64,000 nucleotides of DNA from Mycolicibacterium moriokaense. Its GTDB lineage: Bacteria; Actinomycetota; Actinomycetes; Mycobacteriales; Mycobacteriaceae. The notes under the pieces were generated by a model. That model did no database searches and had not been told where the DNA came from. It saw only the letters and a program-made list of their open reading frames with translations. A program made the position numbers and the translations under genes. Each line of letters starts with the position of its first letter. Position 1 is the stretch's first letter. Of this stretch, positions 50,651 through 59,499 are shown in pieces. The stretch spans positions 1-64,000 of the forward strand of contig NZ_QJJU01000017.1 in assembly GCF_003201655.1 (NCBI RefSeq), written 5' to 3'.

Positions 50651-51286
50651 TTACGGCTGGCCGGGGAGCAATCGGATCATCAACCCGTTGGCCTCGGCGA
50701 GCAGGGTGTCCTCAGGATCTCGCAATTCCGCATTGACGAACGCCTTGCGGCCCTCGGCCTCTCGCACCCAGCCGCGTGCGGTCAGAGGCGTGTCGATGGG
50801 TGTCACGTTCCTGTAGTCGACGTGTAGGAATGCGGTCCTGCTGATCGGTCGCCCTGCCGCGTGGATGACCATGCCGAACACGGAGTCGAAAAGCAGTGGG
50901 AGCACGCCGCCGTGCACCGCATAGTTTCCGCCGACCGAGAACCGGCTGAACTGCACACTCAATTCGACGCCGTCGGGATCGAACTTGATCACCCGATAGG
51001 GCGGCATCAGCAGGCTGCCGCTGCCAGGCAGGCTCGGAACGCGATTGGCCGGGCCGACACCTTCGCCCGAATCGAACGGGTCGAGTAGCTTGACCATTTC
51101 CTCTGCGCGGTCGGCCGCCTGTTCCCACGTCTCGCTGTCAGGGTCGGCCGAAACGGCCAGATCCTGCGCGCGTCGCATCGCGATCAGGAATCGACCGAAA
51201 CCCGGGCCGGGTTCGGCCGCTTGGAAATTCGGGAATCCGCCGTGTTTGTCGTAGTCGGGGTCGACCAGCCTGGGGTCGTCCGTCAT
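50651..51286 (-). CDS. PaaI-type hotdog thioesterase
   Basis: A 211-residue thioesterase-like protein. The C-terminal two-thirds is a hotdog domain: [23 protein letters not shown] is the conserved His-Gly-Gly helix entry with a following acid, then [25 protein letters not shown]. The N-terminal 80 residues are a helical extension. It probably cleaves small acyl-CoA thioesters. ATG 51286 overlaps the purA stop (ATGA), so both are one transcript; the metabolic link to purines is unclear. A 22-codon longer frame reaches back into purA and is unlikely. Confidence 0.87.
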   Translation of the reverse strand: MTDDPRLVDPDYDKHGGFPNFQAAEPGPGFGRFLIAMRRAQDLAVSADPDSETWEQAADRAEEMVKLLDPFDSGEGVGPANRVPSLPGSGSLLMPPYRVIKFDPDGVELSVQFSRFSVGGNYAVHGGVLPLLFDSVFGMVIHAAGRPISRTAFLHVDYRNVTPIDTPLTARGWVREAEGRKAFVNAELRDPEDTLLAEANGLMIRLLPGQP

Positions 51287-52578
51287 CGTGTCGCCAGGAC
51301 GTCGCGTCGCACGATGGTCTGATCGCGTCCGGGCCCAACGCCGATGCACGAAACATGTGCTCCGGCAAGCTCTTCCAGCCGCAGCACGTAGTCGCGCGCC
51401 TTGGCCGGCAGGTCGTCGAACTGGCGGGCGTCAGAGATGTCCTCCCACCAGCCGGGCAGTTCCTCGTAGATGGGCTCGGCGCGGGCGATGTCACTCTGGG
51501 TCATTGGCATGTCGTCGACGCGCTTGCCATCGACGCGATAGCCGACGCACACCGGCACTGTTTCCAGGCTCGACAGCACGTCGAGCTTGGTCAGGAAGTA
51601 GTCGGTGATCCCGTTGACGCGGGTGGCGTAGCGGGCGATGACCGCGTCGAACCATCCGCAGCGTCTGCGGCGACCCGTCGTGACACCGATCTCGCCGCCG
51701 GTCTTGCTCAGGTATTCGCCGAATTGGTCGAACAGCTCGGTTGGGAAAGGACCCGACCCGACCCTGGTGGTGTACGCCTTGAGAATGCCCAACACCGTGG
51801 TGATGCGCGTCGGGCCGATACCCGAGCCGACGCACGCGCCGCCTGCGGTCGGATTCGACGATGTGACAAAGGGATACGTGCCGTGGTCGACGTCGAGCAG
51901 CGTGCCCTGCGAGCCTTCGAGCAGAACGGTCTCGCCCTTTTCGAGCGCGGCGTTGAGCAGATAGCGGGTGTCGGCGATGCGGTGCTTGAAACCCTCGGCC
52001 TCCGCCAGCAGCGTTTCGACCACCTCAGCAGTGTCGAGCGCCTTGCGGTTGTAGATCTTGACCAGTACCTGGTTCTTGAATTCGAGTGCGCCCTCGACTT
52101 TTTCGGCCAGCAGCGTCTCGTTGAGTACGTCGGCGACACGTATCCCGATGCGGGCGATCTTGTCCTGGTAGCACGGGCCGATGCCGCGGCCGGTGGTGCC
52201 GATCTTCTTGTTGCCTGCGTAGCGCTCGACAACCTTGTCCATCGCCACGTGATAGGGCATCAACAGGTGCGCGTCCGCTGAGATCAGCAGCCGCTCGGTG
52301 TCGACGCCACGATCCTCGAGGCCCTTCAGCTCGGTGAGCAACACACCGGGATCGACGACAACGCCGTTGCCGACGACGTTGGTGACGCCGGGCGTGAGGA
52401 TGCCGGAGGGGATGAGGTGAAGCGCGAAGTTCTCGCTCGTCGGCAGCACCACGGTGTGGCCCGCATTGTTGCCACCCTGGTAGCGCACAACCCACTGGAC
52501 GCGACCACCGAGTAGATCAGTGGCCTTTCCTTTGCCCTCGTCGCCCCATTGGGCGCCGATGAGCACGATTGCCGGCAT
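51283..52578 (-). CDS. purA: Adenylosuccinate synthetase PurA
   Basis: A 431-residue enzyme joining IMP and aspartate with GTP on the way to AMP. Motifs: [12 protein letters not shown] (P-loop-like), [10 protein letters not shown] with the catalytic His, [34 protein letters not shown] and [18 protein letters not shown] 52578 precedes [12 protein letters not shown] directly and has GGGAGAAA upstream, giving nearly the length known in M. tuberculosis (432). The frame happens to stay open for another 487 codons upstream, which is a GC-rich artefact. It heads a transcript with the thioesterase and membrane protein. Confidence 0.98.
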   Translation of the reverse strand: MPAIVLIGAQWGDEGKGKATDLLGGRVQWVVRYQGGNNAGHTVVLPTSENFALHLIPSGILTPGVTNVVGNGVVVDPGVLLTELKGLEDRGVDTERLLISADAHLLMPYHVAMDKVVERYAGNKKIGTTGRGIGPCYQDKIARIGIRVADVLNETLLAEKVEGALEFKNQVLVKIYNRKALDTAEVVETLLAEAEGFKHRIADTRYLLNAALEKGETVLLEGSQGTLLDVDHGTYPFVTSSNPTAGGACVGSGIGPTRITTVLGILKAYTTRVGSGPFPTELFDQFGEYLSKTGGEIGVTTGRRRRCGWFDAVIARYATRVNGITDYFLTKLDVLSSLETVPVCVGYRVDGKRVDDMPMTQSDIARAEPIYEELPGWWEDISDARQFDDLPAKARDYVLRLEELAGAHVSCIGVGPGRDQTIVRRDVLATR

Positions 52579-52647
52579 GGCATTTCTCCCGCTTATTGTG
52601 ATGCAGCCGGTGACAAACCCTATCTCAGCCGACTGCGAGGAGCCTTG

Positions 52648-53217
52648 TTGACCACAGCAGACGTTGTGGTGTTGCTTTTCGGCGGCCGCCGATTGCCCCG
52701 CGCGCTGCGCGATCTTGCCACGGTGACCATCGACGACGTCAGCGCCCACCGCAGGGTCGTCGTCGTGGGATCGGACGCCGATCTTGCGGCGGTGCTGACC
52801 CGATTGCTGCGGGCGGAGCGGCTCGATGTGGAGGTCGGCCACGTGCGCCGACCGTGGGCCGCACGCAGAGCCCGCACCGCCGAGGCGCAACGGGTTCCGC
52901 TCATCCGCGACGAGACGGGGACGGTGATCGTCCGCGCGGCCGAATGGCGTGGCGATCCCCTCCAGGGCGAGGCGGTCGTCGACGACGAGGTGCTGTTCGA
53001 CGGCCAGGTGACCGGCGTGCGGATCGAGCCGACGACGAGCATGCCCGGACTGCGGGCAGCCGTCCTCGGCAGGGGCCGACGCCGCTGGGTGACCGGCCGC
53101 GCCGCTCAGCTCGGCACTGACGCGGCGCTGCTGGTGCGCGACGGCATGCCCGCAGCGAGGCCGGTCCGCAGGTCGACGTTCTATCGGCACACCGAGGGCT
53201 GGCTGCGGGTCGGGTAG
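52648..53217 (+). CDS. Conserved protein, Rv0358-type
   Basis: A 189-residue cytosolic protein. It has alternating strands and helices: [42 protein letters not shown], and a C-terminal part rich in Arg with [20 protein letters not shown]. There is a possible GD-type sugar-nucleotide or lipid kinase look, but I cannot assign a family. From memory M. tuberculosis Rv0358 has the same place between purA and the S2P-type protease. TTG 52648 is chosen because GAGGAG ends 5 nt before; TTG 52645 is equally in frame. Function unknown. Confidence 0.7.
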   Translation: MTTADVVVLLFGGRRLPRALRDLATVTIDDVSAHRRVVVVGSDADLAAVLTRLLRAERLDVEVGHVRRPWAARRARTAEAQRVPLIRDETGTVIVRAAEWRGDPLQGEAVVDDEVLFDGQVTGVRIEPTTSMPGLRAAVLGRGRRRWVTGRAAQLGTDAALLVRDGMPAARPVRRSTFYRHTEGWLRVG

Positions 53218-53220
53218 CGT
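53215..53220 (+). promoter_or_regulatory. Leaderless -10 for the S2P protease, overlapping a stop codon (TAGCGT)
   Basis: TAGCGT ends 6 nt before the GTG at 53227, and its TAG is the stop codon of the preceding gene. Confidence 0.5.
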
Positions 53221-53226
53221 CGTTTT

Positions 53227-54006
53227 GTGAACATCCGACCGCTGCGCCAATCGGTGCGGCCGAGCCCCATCTTCCTGGCGATCGTTGCGCTGACCGCAGT
53301 CGGCGGGGTGCTGGCATGGCTGGCCGCCGACACCGTACGGCCGCTCGCGTACATCGGGGTGTTCACCTTCGTGATCGCCGGCTTCCTGGTGTCGCTGTGC
53401 CTGCACGAGTTCGCGCATGCCTACACCGCGTACCGCTTCGGCGACCACGACGCCGAGGCCCGCGGCTATCTGACACTGAACCCGTTGAAGTACTCGCACC
53501 CGCTGCTGTCGCTCGGGCTGCCTGCGCTGTTCATCGCGCTTGGCGGAATCGGTCTGCCCGGCGGTGCGGTGTACCTGCGCACGTCGTGGATGACCAAGCG
53601 GCAGAAGACCCTCGTCAGCCTTGCCGGGCCTGCCACCAACCTGGCATTCGCGATCGTCCTGTTGGCGCTGACCGGGCTGTTCAAGGAACCCAGCCACGCG
53701 GTGTTCTGGGCAGGCATGGCGTTTCAGGCTTTCCTGCAGGTGACCGCGTTCCTGATCAACATCCTGCCGGTTCCGGGACTGGACGGCTACAGCGCGCTCG
53801 AGCCGCACCTGAGCCCGCAGACCCAGCGGGCCCTGCAACCGGCAAAGGGATGGGCGTTCCTGATCCTGCTGTTGGTCCTCTTCACGCCAGTGGTCAACGG
53901 CTGGTTCTTCGGCCTTGTTGACTCGTTCTTCGGTCCATTCGGCATCTCCACTTACCTGTGGCAGGTCGGCAGCCAGCTCACGCGGTTCTGGTCCCACTGG
54001 TTCTGA
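53227..54006 (+). CDS. M50 (site-2-protease-type) membrane metalloprotease, Rv0359-type
   Basis: A 259-residue membrane protein. HEFAH (residues 60-64) is the zinc motif HExxH inside the second helix, and [17 protein letters not shown] (third ligand D186 in LDG) completes the site. Five or six helices are expected; no PDZ domain is visible, so it belongs to the compact branch of S2P proteases. Such enzymes cut membrane proteins within the bilayer. The substrate is unknown. GTG 53227 follows a leaderless -10 hexamer that overlaps the upstream stop. The CDF gene starts 45 bp after its stop. Confidence 0.9.
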   Translation: MNIRPLRQSVRPSPIFLAIVALTAVGGVLAWLAADTVRPLAYIGVFTFVIAGFLVSLCLHEFAHAYTAYRFGDHDAEARGYLTLNPLKYSHPLLSLGLPALFIALGGIGLPGGAVYLRTSWMTKRQKTLVSLAGPATNLAFAIVLLALTGLFKEPSHAVFWAGMAFQAFLQVTAFLINILPVPGLDGYSALEPHLSPQTQRALQPAKGWAFLILLLVLFTPVVNGWFFGLVDSFFGPFGISTYLWQVGSQLTRFWSHWF

Positions 54007-54022
54007 CCGCGGCCTTGCGACA

Positions 54023-54040
54023 TATGCGTGCTTACGCATA
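54023..54040. promoter_or_regulatory. Palindromic operator and leaderless -10 for the CDF exporter
   Basis: TATGCGT-GCTT-ACGCATA is an exact 7-bp inverted repeat with a 4-bp centre, of the size and AT-flanked form bound by metal-sensing ArsR/SmtB repressors. TAGATT (54039-54044) overlaps its right end and lies 6 nt before the ATG at 54051, fitting a leaderless promoter that a bound repressor would block. No ArsR gene is in the window. Confidence 0.6.
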
Positions 54041-54050
54041 GATTGCAGGC

Positions 54051-54941
54051 ATGGGTGCCGGGCACGATCACAGCAATGGCGACACCCGTGTCAGCCGGAT
54101 GGTCATCGCCGCGGCAATCCTGACCGCGTTCTTCATCCTCGAACTCTCCACCGCGCTGGCGATCAACTCGCTTGCGTTGCTCTCCGACGCGGGTCACATG
54201 CTCACCGACCTGGTCGCGATGTTCATGGGCCTGACGGCGGTGCTGCTCGCCCGCCGCGGCAGCGCGTCGCCTGCCCGCACCTATGGCTGGCACCGCGCCG
54301 AGGTGTTCACCGCGGTCGCCAACGCAGTGCTGCTGCTTGGCGTTGCAGCGTTCATCCTCTACGAAGCCTTCGACAGGCTAGGAGACGCGCCCGAGATCCC
54401 CGGTGTGCCGATGATCCTCGTCGCGCTGGCGGGTTTGGTCGCCAACGCCGCCGTCGTGCTGCTGCTGCGTTCGCACTCCAAGGACAGCCTGGCCGTCAAG
54501 GGCGCTTACATGGAGGTCGTCGCCGACACGGTCGGCAGCGTCGGTGTGCTGATCGCAGGCATCGTCACGGTGACGACGCACTGGCCATACGCCGACGTCG
54601 TGGTCGCTGTGTTCGTCGCGCTCTGGGTGCTGCCGCGGGCGATCGCACTGGCCAGGGCCGCGCTGCGGATCCTGTCCGAGTCGTCGCCAAGCCACATCGA
54701 CGTCGAGGAGCTGCGCTCCGCGCTGTGCGCCGTCGACGGGGTGACCGAGGTGCACGATCTGCACGTTTGGACGCTGGTGCCGGGCAAGGACATGGTCACC
54801 GCGCACCTGACCAGCAGCGGCGATTCCGCCCGCGTCCTCGACGATGCGCGTGCGGTGCTCACCGCGCGTGGGCTGGACCATGCGACGGTTCAGGTCGAGC
54901 CGCCCGACGGCGCCGCCGACTGCAGGTGCGAAGCCGAGTAG
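54051..54941 (+). CDS. Cation diffusion facilitator (zinc/cadmium/cobalt exporter)
   Basis: A 296-residue CDF transporter. A His-containing start [10 protein letters not shown] is followed by six helices. Helix 2 has SDAGHMLTD, whose His and Asp bind metal with the second pair in helix 5 ([11 protein letters not shown]). The C-terminal cytoplasmic ferredoxin-like domain includes [15 protein letters not shown]. The protein exchanges zinc, cadmium or cobalt for protons to detoxify the cell. A palindrome overlapping the promoter suggests metal-responsive repression. A Cys near the C-terminus (DCRCEAE) may add a metal contact. Confidence 0.93.
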   Translation: MGAGHDHSNGDTRVSRMVIAAAILTAFFILELSTALAINSLALLSDAGHMLTDLVAMFMGLTAVLLARRGSASPARTYGWHRAEVFTAVANAVLLLGVAAFILYEAFDRLGDAPEIPGVPMILVALAGLVANAAVVLLLRSHSKDSLAVKGAYMEVVADTVGSVGVLIAGIVTVTTHWPYADVVVAVFVALWVLPRAIALARAALRILSESSPSHIDVEELRSALCAVDGVTEVHDLHVWTLVPGKDMVTAHLTSSGDSARVLDDARAVLTARGLDHATVQVEPPDGAADCRCEAE

Positions 54942-54944
54942 CGA

Positions 54945-55370
54945 CTACGTCAGACCCAGTGCGGAACGCGCCGCCGGATCGCAGTCGTCGAGCAGGTCAA
55001 GGCAGCGCTGATACTCGTCGGACTCACCGATGGCATCGGCGGCCCGTGCCAGCGACGCGACGCAGCGAAGGAACCCACGGTTGGGCTCGTGGCTGTAGGG
55101 CACAGGGCCGAAGCCCTTCCATCCGTTGCGGCGCAACTGATCAAGGCCGCGGTGATAGCCGGTGCGGGCGTATGCGTAGGCGGTGATGGCCCTGTCGTCG
55201 GCCAGCGCATCCTCTGCGAGTGCGGCCCACGCCACCGATGCAGTCGGATGTGCGGCGGCCACGATGGCGGGGTTTTCGGAGGCGGCGAGTTCGGCCTCGG
55301 CCGCGCTATCGCCTGGCAGCAGTACCGGGTCCGGTCCCAGCAGATCACCCATCCGCGTCATGTGCCCCAT
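54945..55370 (-). CDS. DUF3151-family protein (Rv0360c-type)
   Basis: A 141-residue soluble protein, nearly all helical: VAWAALAEDALADDRAITAYAYARTGYHRGLDQLRRNGW, then FGPVPYSHEPNRGFLRCVAS and a helical end. The pattern matches DUF3151, a conserved actinobacterial family without known function, and from memory M. tuberculosis Rv0360c beside the S2P-type gene. Three in-frame ATG codons lie close together (55370, 55361, 55352); none has a clear ribosome site. The stop lies 3 bp from the convergent CDF stop. Confidence 0.85.
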   Translation of the reverse strand: MGHMTRMGDLLGPDPVLLPGDSAAEAELAASENPAIVAAAHPTASVAWAALAEDALADDRAITAYAYARTGYHRGLDQLRRNGWKGFGPVPYSHEPNRGFLRCVASLARAADAIGESDEYQRCLDLLDDCDPAARSALGLT

Positions 55371-55478
55371 TGTGCCGTGCGGCCTTCCGCGGCGAGCCGC
55401 GAGATGGGCTGAAGCGCCCTCCGAGGCGGATGGTTAAGCTTCGGGCCGTAGCGTCGTTAGGGAGGAACCGCAGCAGGG

Positions 55479-56276
55479 ATGTCGAACCCAACAGGGCCTG
55501 ACCAACCGGATGAAGCCGCCGAATCAGCGGCCGAAGTCGTCGACGACACGGACGAAACCGAGAACGCCGAGGCCGTCATCGACCACGAGCCCGCTACCGA
55601 GATCTTGTTGTCGCCGGAGGCTGAAGCGCAGCTGCCCGACGAGGAGACAAACCAGCCCGCTGAGCGCCGCTTCACCGCACCATCAAATTTCGACGCGGGC
55701 TCGACCCAGATAATCGACAGGCCCTCCGATCCGGCCACCGAAGTGATGCCGCCCGTGCCGATGAATCAGCAGAAACCCGTTGCGCCACAAGCCATTCCGC
55801 CCAACACCGGATATCGTAAACCGCCGCGCACCCGTCGCAGCTGGGGCTGGGTGGTGGCAGTGATACTGGTCATCGCCGCGTTGGCGGCCGTCGCGATCCT
55901 CGGCACGCTGCTGTTGACCCGCGAGTCGACGCCGAAGGTGTCGCAGCAGGACAAGGTCCGCTCGACGATCCAGAATTTCGACGTCGCGATCCAGAAGGGT
56001 GATCTGGCGACGCTGCGCAGCATCACCTGCGGCACCACCCGCGACAGCTACGTCAACTATGAAGAGCGGGCCTGGACCGAGACCCACGCCAGGGTCGCCG
56101 CGGCCAACCAGTATCCGGTGGTCGCCAGCATCGACCAGGTGGTGGTCAACGGCGACCATGCAGAGGCCAACGTCACCACGTTCATGGCCTATGCGCCTCA
56201 GACCCGTTCGACGCGCAGCTTCGACCTCCAGTTCCGCGACGACCAGTGGAAGATCTGCCAGGCGCCCGACGGCTAG
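55479..56276 (+). CDS. Membrane protein with disordered tail, Rv0361-type
   Basis: A 265-residue protein. Residues 1-115 are acidic and Pro-rich with TEILLSPEAEAQLPDEETN and a possible phosphothreonine-like pair, then a basic stop RKPPRTRRSWGW and one helix near 120-147. The outer domain (about 150-265) is a DUF4878/NTF2-like fold with a Cys pair (SITCGTT and WKICQAP). It resembles mycobacterial Mce-associated and Rv0361 proteins. GGAGGAA upstream is a good ribosome site, with TAGCGT at 55449-55454 as possible -10. Function unknown; a cell-envelope accessory is likely. Confidence 0.78.
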   Translation: MSNPTGPDQPDEAAESAAEVVDDTDETENAEAVIDHEPATEILLSPEAEAQLPDEETNQPAERRFTAPSNFDAGSTQIIDRPSDPATEVMPPVPMNQQKPVAPQAIPPNTGYRKPPRTRRSWGWVVAVILVIAALAAVAILGTLLLTRESTPKVSQQDKVRSTIQNFDVAIQKGDLATLRSITCGTTRDSYVNYEERAWTETHARVAAANQYPVVASIDQVVVNGDHAEANVTTFMAYAPQTRSTRSFDLQFRDDQWKICQAPDG

Positions 56277-56557
56277 GGGTTCTGCGACATCGCGTAGCAG
56301 GTTCCGAAGTGCTCCTGGGTGCACGGGATGCCGTTCACGGTTGCGAACTGGCCCGGCAAGGAAACGACGTCGGCACCCTGCTGCGGAACCGTGATGCCGG
56401 GTGGCGGAGTGCCACCGGACTGCCCCTGAGTGCAAACCCCGTCGAATCGTGCCACGGTGCCGTAGGGGCAGGTGTTGGCAGAGGCCGGTGATGCGACGGC
56501 GAGCGATCCGAAGGCCGTCGCCAATGTGCAACAGCCGACCAGAATTGCGCGCTTCAT
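56273..56557 (-). CDS. Small secreted cysteine-containing protein
   Basis: A 94-residue exported protein. The signal peptide of about 28 residues ends in ASPASANTCP. The mature part has Cys in NTCPYG, GVCTQG, IPCTQE and GTCYAM, four positions that could give two disulfides, and the low-complexity SGGTPPPGITVPQQG. It is similar to unclassified secreted mycobacterial peptides. Its stop overlaps the convergent gene by 4 bp. Function unknown; Sec export and a small rigid fold are the only firm points. Confidence 0.7.
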   Translation of the reverse strand: MKRAILVGCCTLATAFGSLAVASPASANTCPYGTVARFDGVCTQGQSGGTPPPGITVPQQGADVVSLPGQFATVNGIPCTQEHFGTCYAMSQNP

Positions 56558-56612
56558 CCTTCAGACAGTAGACCCGCGAGCTGGCGACTACCTGAAAACC
56601 CTGGTCGCGACG

Positions 56613-57650
56613 TCAGCCCGCCGTCACCGAGCGACCCGCACTGTGCAGGTCGTTGCACGCCTCGACGACGCGCTCCGACATGCCGGCCTCGGCCTTCTTC
56701 AGGTAGCTGCGCGGGTCGTACGCCTTCTTGTCGCCAACCTCGCCGTCGACCTTGAGCACACCGTCGTAGTTGGTGAACATGTGCCCAGCGACCGGGCGGG
56801 TGAATGCGTACTGGGTGTCGGTGTCGACGTTCATCTTCACCACGCCGAACTTCAGCGAGTCCTCGATCTCGGACTTCAGCGAACCCGACCCGCCGTGGAA
56901 CACGAAGTCGAAAGGCTGCGCGCCCTCCGGCAATCCGAGCTTGGCCGCGGCCACCTTCTGGCCCTGCTCGAGGATGTCGGGGCGCAGCTTCACGTTGCCC
57001 GGCTTGTACACGCCGTGCACGTTGCCGAACGTCGCGGCAAGCAGGTACTTGCCGTGCTCGCCTGCGCCTAGCGCATCGATCGTCTTCTCGAAGTCCTCAG
57101 GGGTGGTGTAGAGCTTGTCGTTGATCTCGTGGGCCACGCCGTCTTCCTCGCCGCCGACCACGCCGATCTCGATCTCCAGGATGATCTTGGCGGCCGCCGC
57201 CTGCTTGAGCAGCTCGCGGGCGATCTCTAAGTTTTCGTCGATCGGCACCGCCGACCCGTCCCACATGTGCGACTGGAACAGCGGATTGCGGCCTTCGGCG
57301 ACCCGCTTCTGCGAGATGGCAAGCAGCGGCCTAACGTAGCTGTCCAGCTTGTCCTTCGGGCAGTGGTCGGTGTGCAGCGCGACGGTGATCGGGTATTTAT
57401 CGGCGACGATGTGGGCGAATTCGGCCAGTGCGACCGCGCCGGTCACCATGTCCTTCACGCCGAGGCCCGAGCCGAACTCGGCACCACCGGTGGAGAACTG
57501 GATGATGCCGTCGCTGCCCGCATCGGCGAAGCCTTTGAGCGCGGCGTTGATGCTCTCGGAGCCGACGCAGTTGATCGCCGGGAAAGCGAACGAGTGCTCC
57601 TTGGCTCGACCCAGCATCTCTGCGTAGACCTCGGGCGTTGCGATGGGCAT
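56613..57650 (-). CDS. fba: Fructose-bisphosphate aldolase, class II
   Basis: A 345-residue zinc-dependent aldolase splitting fructose 1,6-bisphosphate in glycolysis and forming it in gluconeogenesis. The zinc motif is TVALHTDHCPKDKLD, with further ligands in EIEIGVVGGEEDG, ATFGNVHGVYKPGNVKL and FHGGSGSLKSEIE; MNVDTDTQYAFTRP closes the phosphate site. It matches M. tuberculosis Fba (344 residues). ATG 57650 has GAGAGGAAC 5 nt upstream. It lies 69 bp after the alcohol dehydrogenase gene; a shared transcript is possible but not needed. Confidence 0.98.
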   Translation of the reverse strand: MPIATPEVYAEMLGRAKEHSFAFPAINCVGSESINAALKGFADAGSDGIIQFSTGGAEFGSGLGVKDMVTGAVALAEFAHIVADKYPITVALHTDHCPKDKLDSYVRPLLAISQKRVAEGRNPLFQSHMWDGSAVPIDENLEIARELLKQAAAAKIILEIEIGVVGGEEDGVAHEINDKLYTTPEDFEKTIDALGAGEHGKYLLAATFGNVHGVYKPGNVKLRPDILEQGQKVAAAKLGLPEGAQPFDFVFHGGSGSLKSEIEDSLKFGVVKMNVDTDTQYAFTRPVAGHMFTNYDGVLKVDGEVGDKKAYDPRSYLKKAEAGMSERVVEACNDLHSAGRSVTAG

Positions 57651-57719
57651 TTCAGTTCCTCTCGGCTGATCCAGGTTTGTTGCAGTATCTCAAGAGCGGT
57701 GCGGGCTCACAGTGCGGGC

Positions 57720-58733
57720 TCAGACAGTCAGGACCATCCGGTAGCGGGCACGGCCCTCCTCCATCGCCGCGTACGCCTCGGCGGCATCGGCCAGCGGCCG
57801 CTCCTCGATCCACGCGCGAACGCCCGACAAGACGGCGAAGTGCATCGTCTCCTCGACGTCGCGGGAGGTGCCGGACGGGTGGCCGACGATCGAGTACCCG
57901 GCGGTGATCAGCTGGATGGGCGCGATCGGCAGCGGGTCGGCCGTGACGCCGACGGTGATCAGTTCGCCCTCCGCAGCGAGGCCACCGACGGTCGCCGCCA
58001 TAGCGGCGGAATTGGCTGCCGTCGCGAGGACCACCGCCGCACCGCCAAGGGCCTGCATCGCTTCGGCGACATCACCTGCGGTCGAATCGATGTAGTGGTG
58101 GGCGCCCAGTTCGCGGGCGTTGGCCTCCTTGTTCGCACCGCGCGCGATCGCGATCGTCTCGAAGCCCATCGCCCTTGCCCACTGCACCCCGAGGTGACCC
58201 AGCCCGCCGATGCCGAGAACCGCGACCCTGTCCCCGGCGACCGCCTTGGTCCTGCGCAGCGCGTGGTAGGTCGTGACGCCCGCACAGCCCATCGGCGCGG
58301 CTTCTGCGAACGACAGCTCGTCGGGGATGCGGGCCAGCGCGGTCGCAGGAGCCGTCACCGACTCGGCGTAGCCACCGGGATAGTGCCAGCTCGGCACCTG
58401 CCCGTTCACGCACTGCATGAACTGGCCCCTGCGACACGGGATGCATTTGTTGCAGTTGCCGCCGAACCAGCCGACGGCGACCCGGTCGCCGACCGCGAAA
58501 TCATCGACACCGTCGCCCAGTTCGGCGACCGTTCCCGCAATCTCGTGCCCCAGCGTCAGCGGCCACGTCATGTTCGGAAAGCCACCGCTGAGGAATCCGT
58601 GGTCGGTTCCGCACACGCCGCAGGCCGCGACCGCGATGCGAACATGGCCAGGGCCTGGCGGTGTGGTGTCGACGTCGACGATCGTCAAAGGCGCATTGGC
58701 AGACGCGGCGTGAACCGCTTTGTGGGTGGCCAT
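57720..58733 (-). CDS. Zinc-dependent alcohol dehydrogenase
   Basis: A 337-residue MDR-family enzyme. Zinc ligands: Cys in ACGVCGTDH, His-Glu in LGHEIAG, and the structural-zinc set in GNCNKCIPCRRGQFMQC. The cofactor fold has VLGIGGLGHLGVQWA. The loop NSAAMAATVGGLAAEGE and TVGVTADPLPIA are normal for class III-like enzymes. It oxidises an alcohol or reduces an aldehyde with NAD(P). ATG 58733 precedes the first strand; the frame is open further into the divergent DedA promoter region, without support. Substrate unknown. Confidence 0.93.
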   Translation of the reverse strand: MATHKAVHAASANAPLTIVDVDTTPPGPGHVRIAVAACGVCGTDHGFLSGGFPNMTWPLTLGHEIAGTVAELGDGVDDFAVGDRVAVGWFGGNCNKCIPCRRGQFMQCVNGQVPSWHYPGGYAESVTAPATALARIPDELSFAEAAPMGCAGVTTYHALRRTKAVAGDRVAVLGIGGLGHLGVQWARAMGFETIAIARGANKEANARELGAHHYIDSTAGDVAEAMQALGGAAVVLATAANSAAMAATVGGLAAEGELITVGVTADPLPIAPIQLITAGYSIVGHPSGTSRDVEETMHFAVLSGVRAWIEERPLADAAEAYAAMEEGRARYRMVLTV

Positions 58734-58789
58734 AGCCGACCCTAGCGCCGAAGGCAGCCGGGCACAGGGGCGTCTCAGGAGCCCGCCGG

Positions 58790-58795
58790 TATCTT
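58790..58795 (+). promoter_or_regulatory. Candidate leaderless -10 for dedA-like gene (TATCTT)
   Basis: TATCTT fits TAnnnT and ends 8 nt before the ATG at 58804. No Shine-Dalgarno is visible. Confidence 0.35.
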
Positions 58796-58803
58796 GGTGT
58801 GCC

Positions 58804-59499
58804 ATGACCACGACAGCCCTCGCCGAGGCTTCGACCAGTCTGGCTCTCATGCCGGATTTCCTGGATCCGATCAAGCTCATCGGCTACTTCGGCACATGGG
58901 CCCTTGTGGGTTTGCTTGTGGTGATCTTCGTCGAGTCGGGCGTGCTGTTCCCGGTGCTGCCAGGTGACACGCTGCTGTTCGTGGCGGGCATGCTCGCTGC
59001 AGGGACAGCCGCCGCTGGACAGGCCAACTTCCAGCTGTGGCAGCTGCTGGTCTTCATACCGATCGCCGCCATTCTCGGCGGACAGGTCGGGTACTTCATC
59101 GGTCGCTACGTGGGTACCGCGATGTTCAAGCCGGACGCACGCTTCCTCAAGCAGAAGTACCTGGACGAAGCCCACGCGTTCTTCGAGCAGCGCGGACCCT
59201 TCGCCATCGTGATCGCCCGCTTTGTGCCGATCGTGCGGACGCTCGCGCCGATCACCGCCGGTGCGGCGAGGATGGGCTACGCGGTGTTCACCTTGTACAA
59301 CGTCATCGGCGCCGTCGCGTGGGGTATCGGCCTGACTTTGCTCGGGTACTGGCTCGGCCAGTTCGAGGTGATCCAGAAGCTGATCGAACCGATTTTCATC
59401 GTCATCGCGCTCGCGTCGGTCAGCCCGATGATCTACGAGTGGTACAAGCGGCGCAGGAAAGCCAAGAAGGCGGAAGACGAACCCGTCGCCGAAGCCTAG
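58804..59499 (+). CDS. DedA-family membrane protein
   Basis: A 231-residue protein of the DedA/SNARE-associated family. Signatures: ESGVLFPVLPGDTLLFVAGM, FIGRYVGTAMF, and ARFVPIVRTLAPITAGAARM with the essential Arg and Pro. DedA proteins keep the membrane potential and flip polyprenyl phosphates or lipids. The C-terminus is basic (YKRRRKAKKAEDE) and faces the cytosol. ATG 58804 is the first start before TTTALAEASTSLALM; the longer frame enters the promoter. Its last 4 bp overlap the convergent NhaA gene. Confidence 0.9.
   Translation: MTTTALAEASTSLALMPDFLDPIKLIGYFGTWALVGLLVVIFVESGVLFPVLPGDTLLFVAGMLAAGTAAAGQANFQLWQLLVFIPIAAILGGQVGYFIGRYVGTAMFKPDARFLKQKYLDEAHAFFEQRGPFAIVIARFVPIVRTLAPITAGAARMGYAVFTLYNVIGAVAWGIGLTLLGYWLGQFEVIQKLIEPIFIVIALASVSPMIYEWYKRRRKAKKAEDEPVAEA

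Noticed and set aside
52579-54039. In-frame extension of purA to 918 residues
   Set aside because: The first 487 residues lie antisense to two well-supported genes, have Arg/Gln-rich composition and no fold; the standard purA start with Shine-Dalgarno is at 52578.
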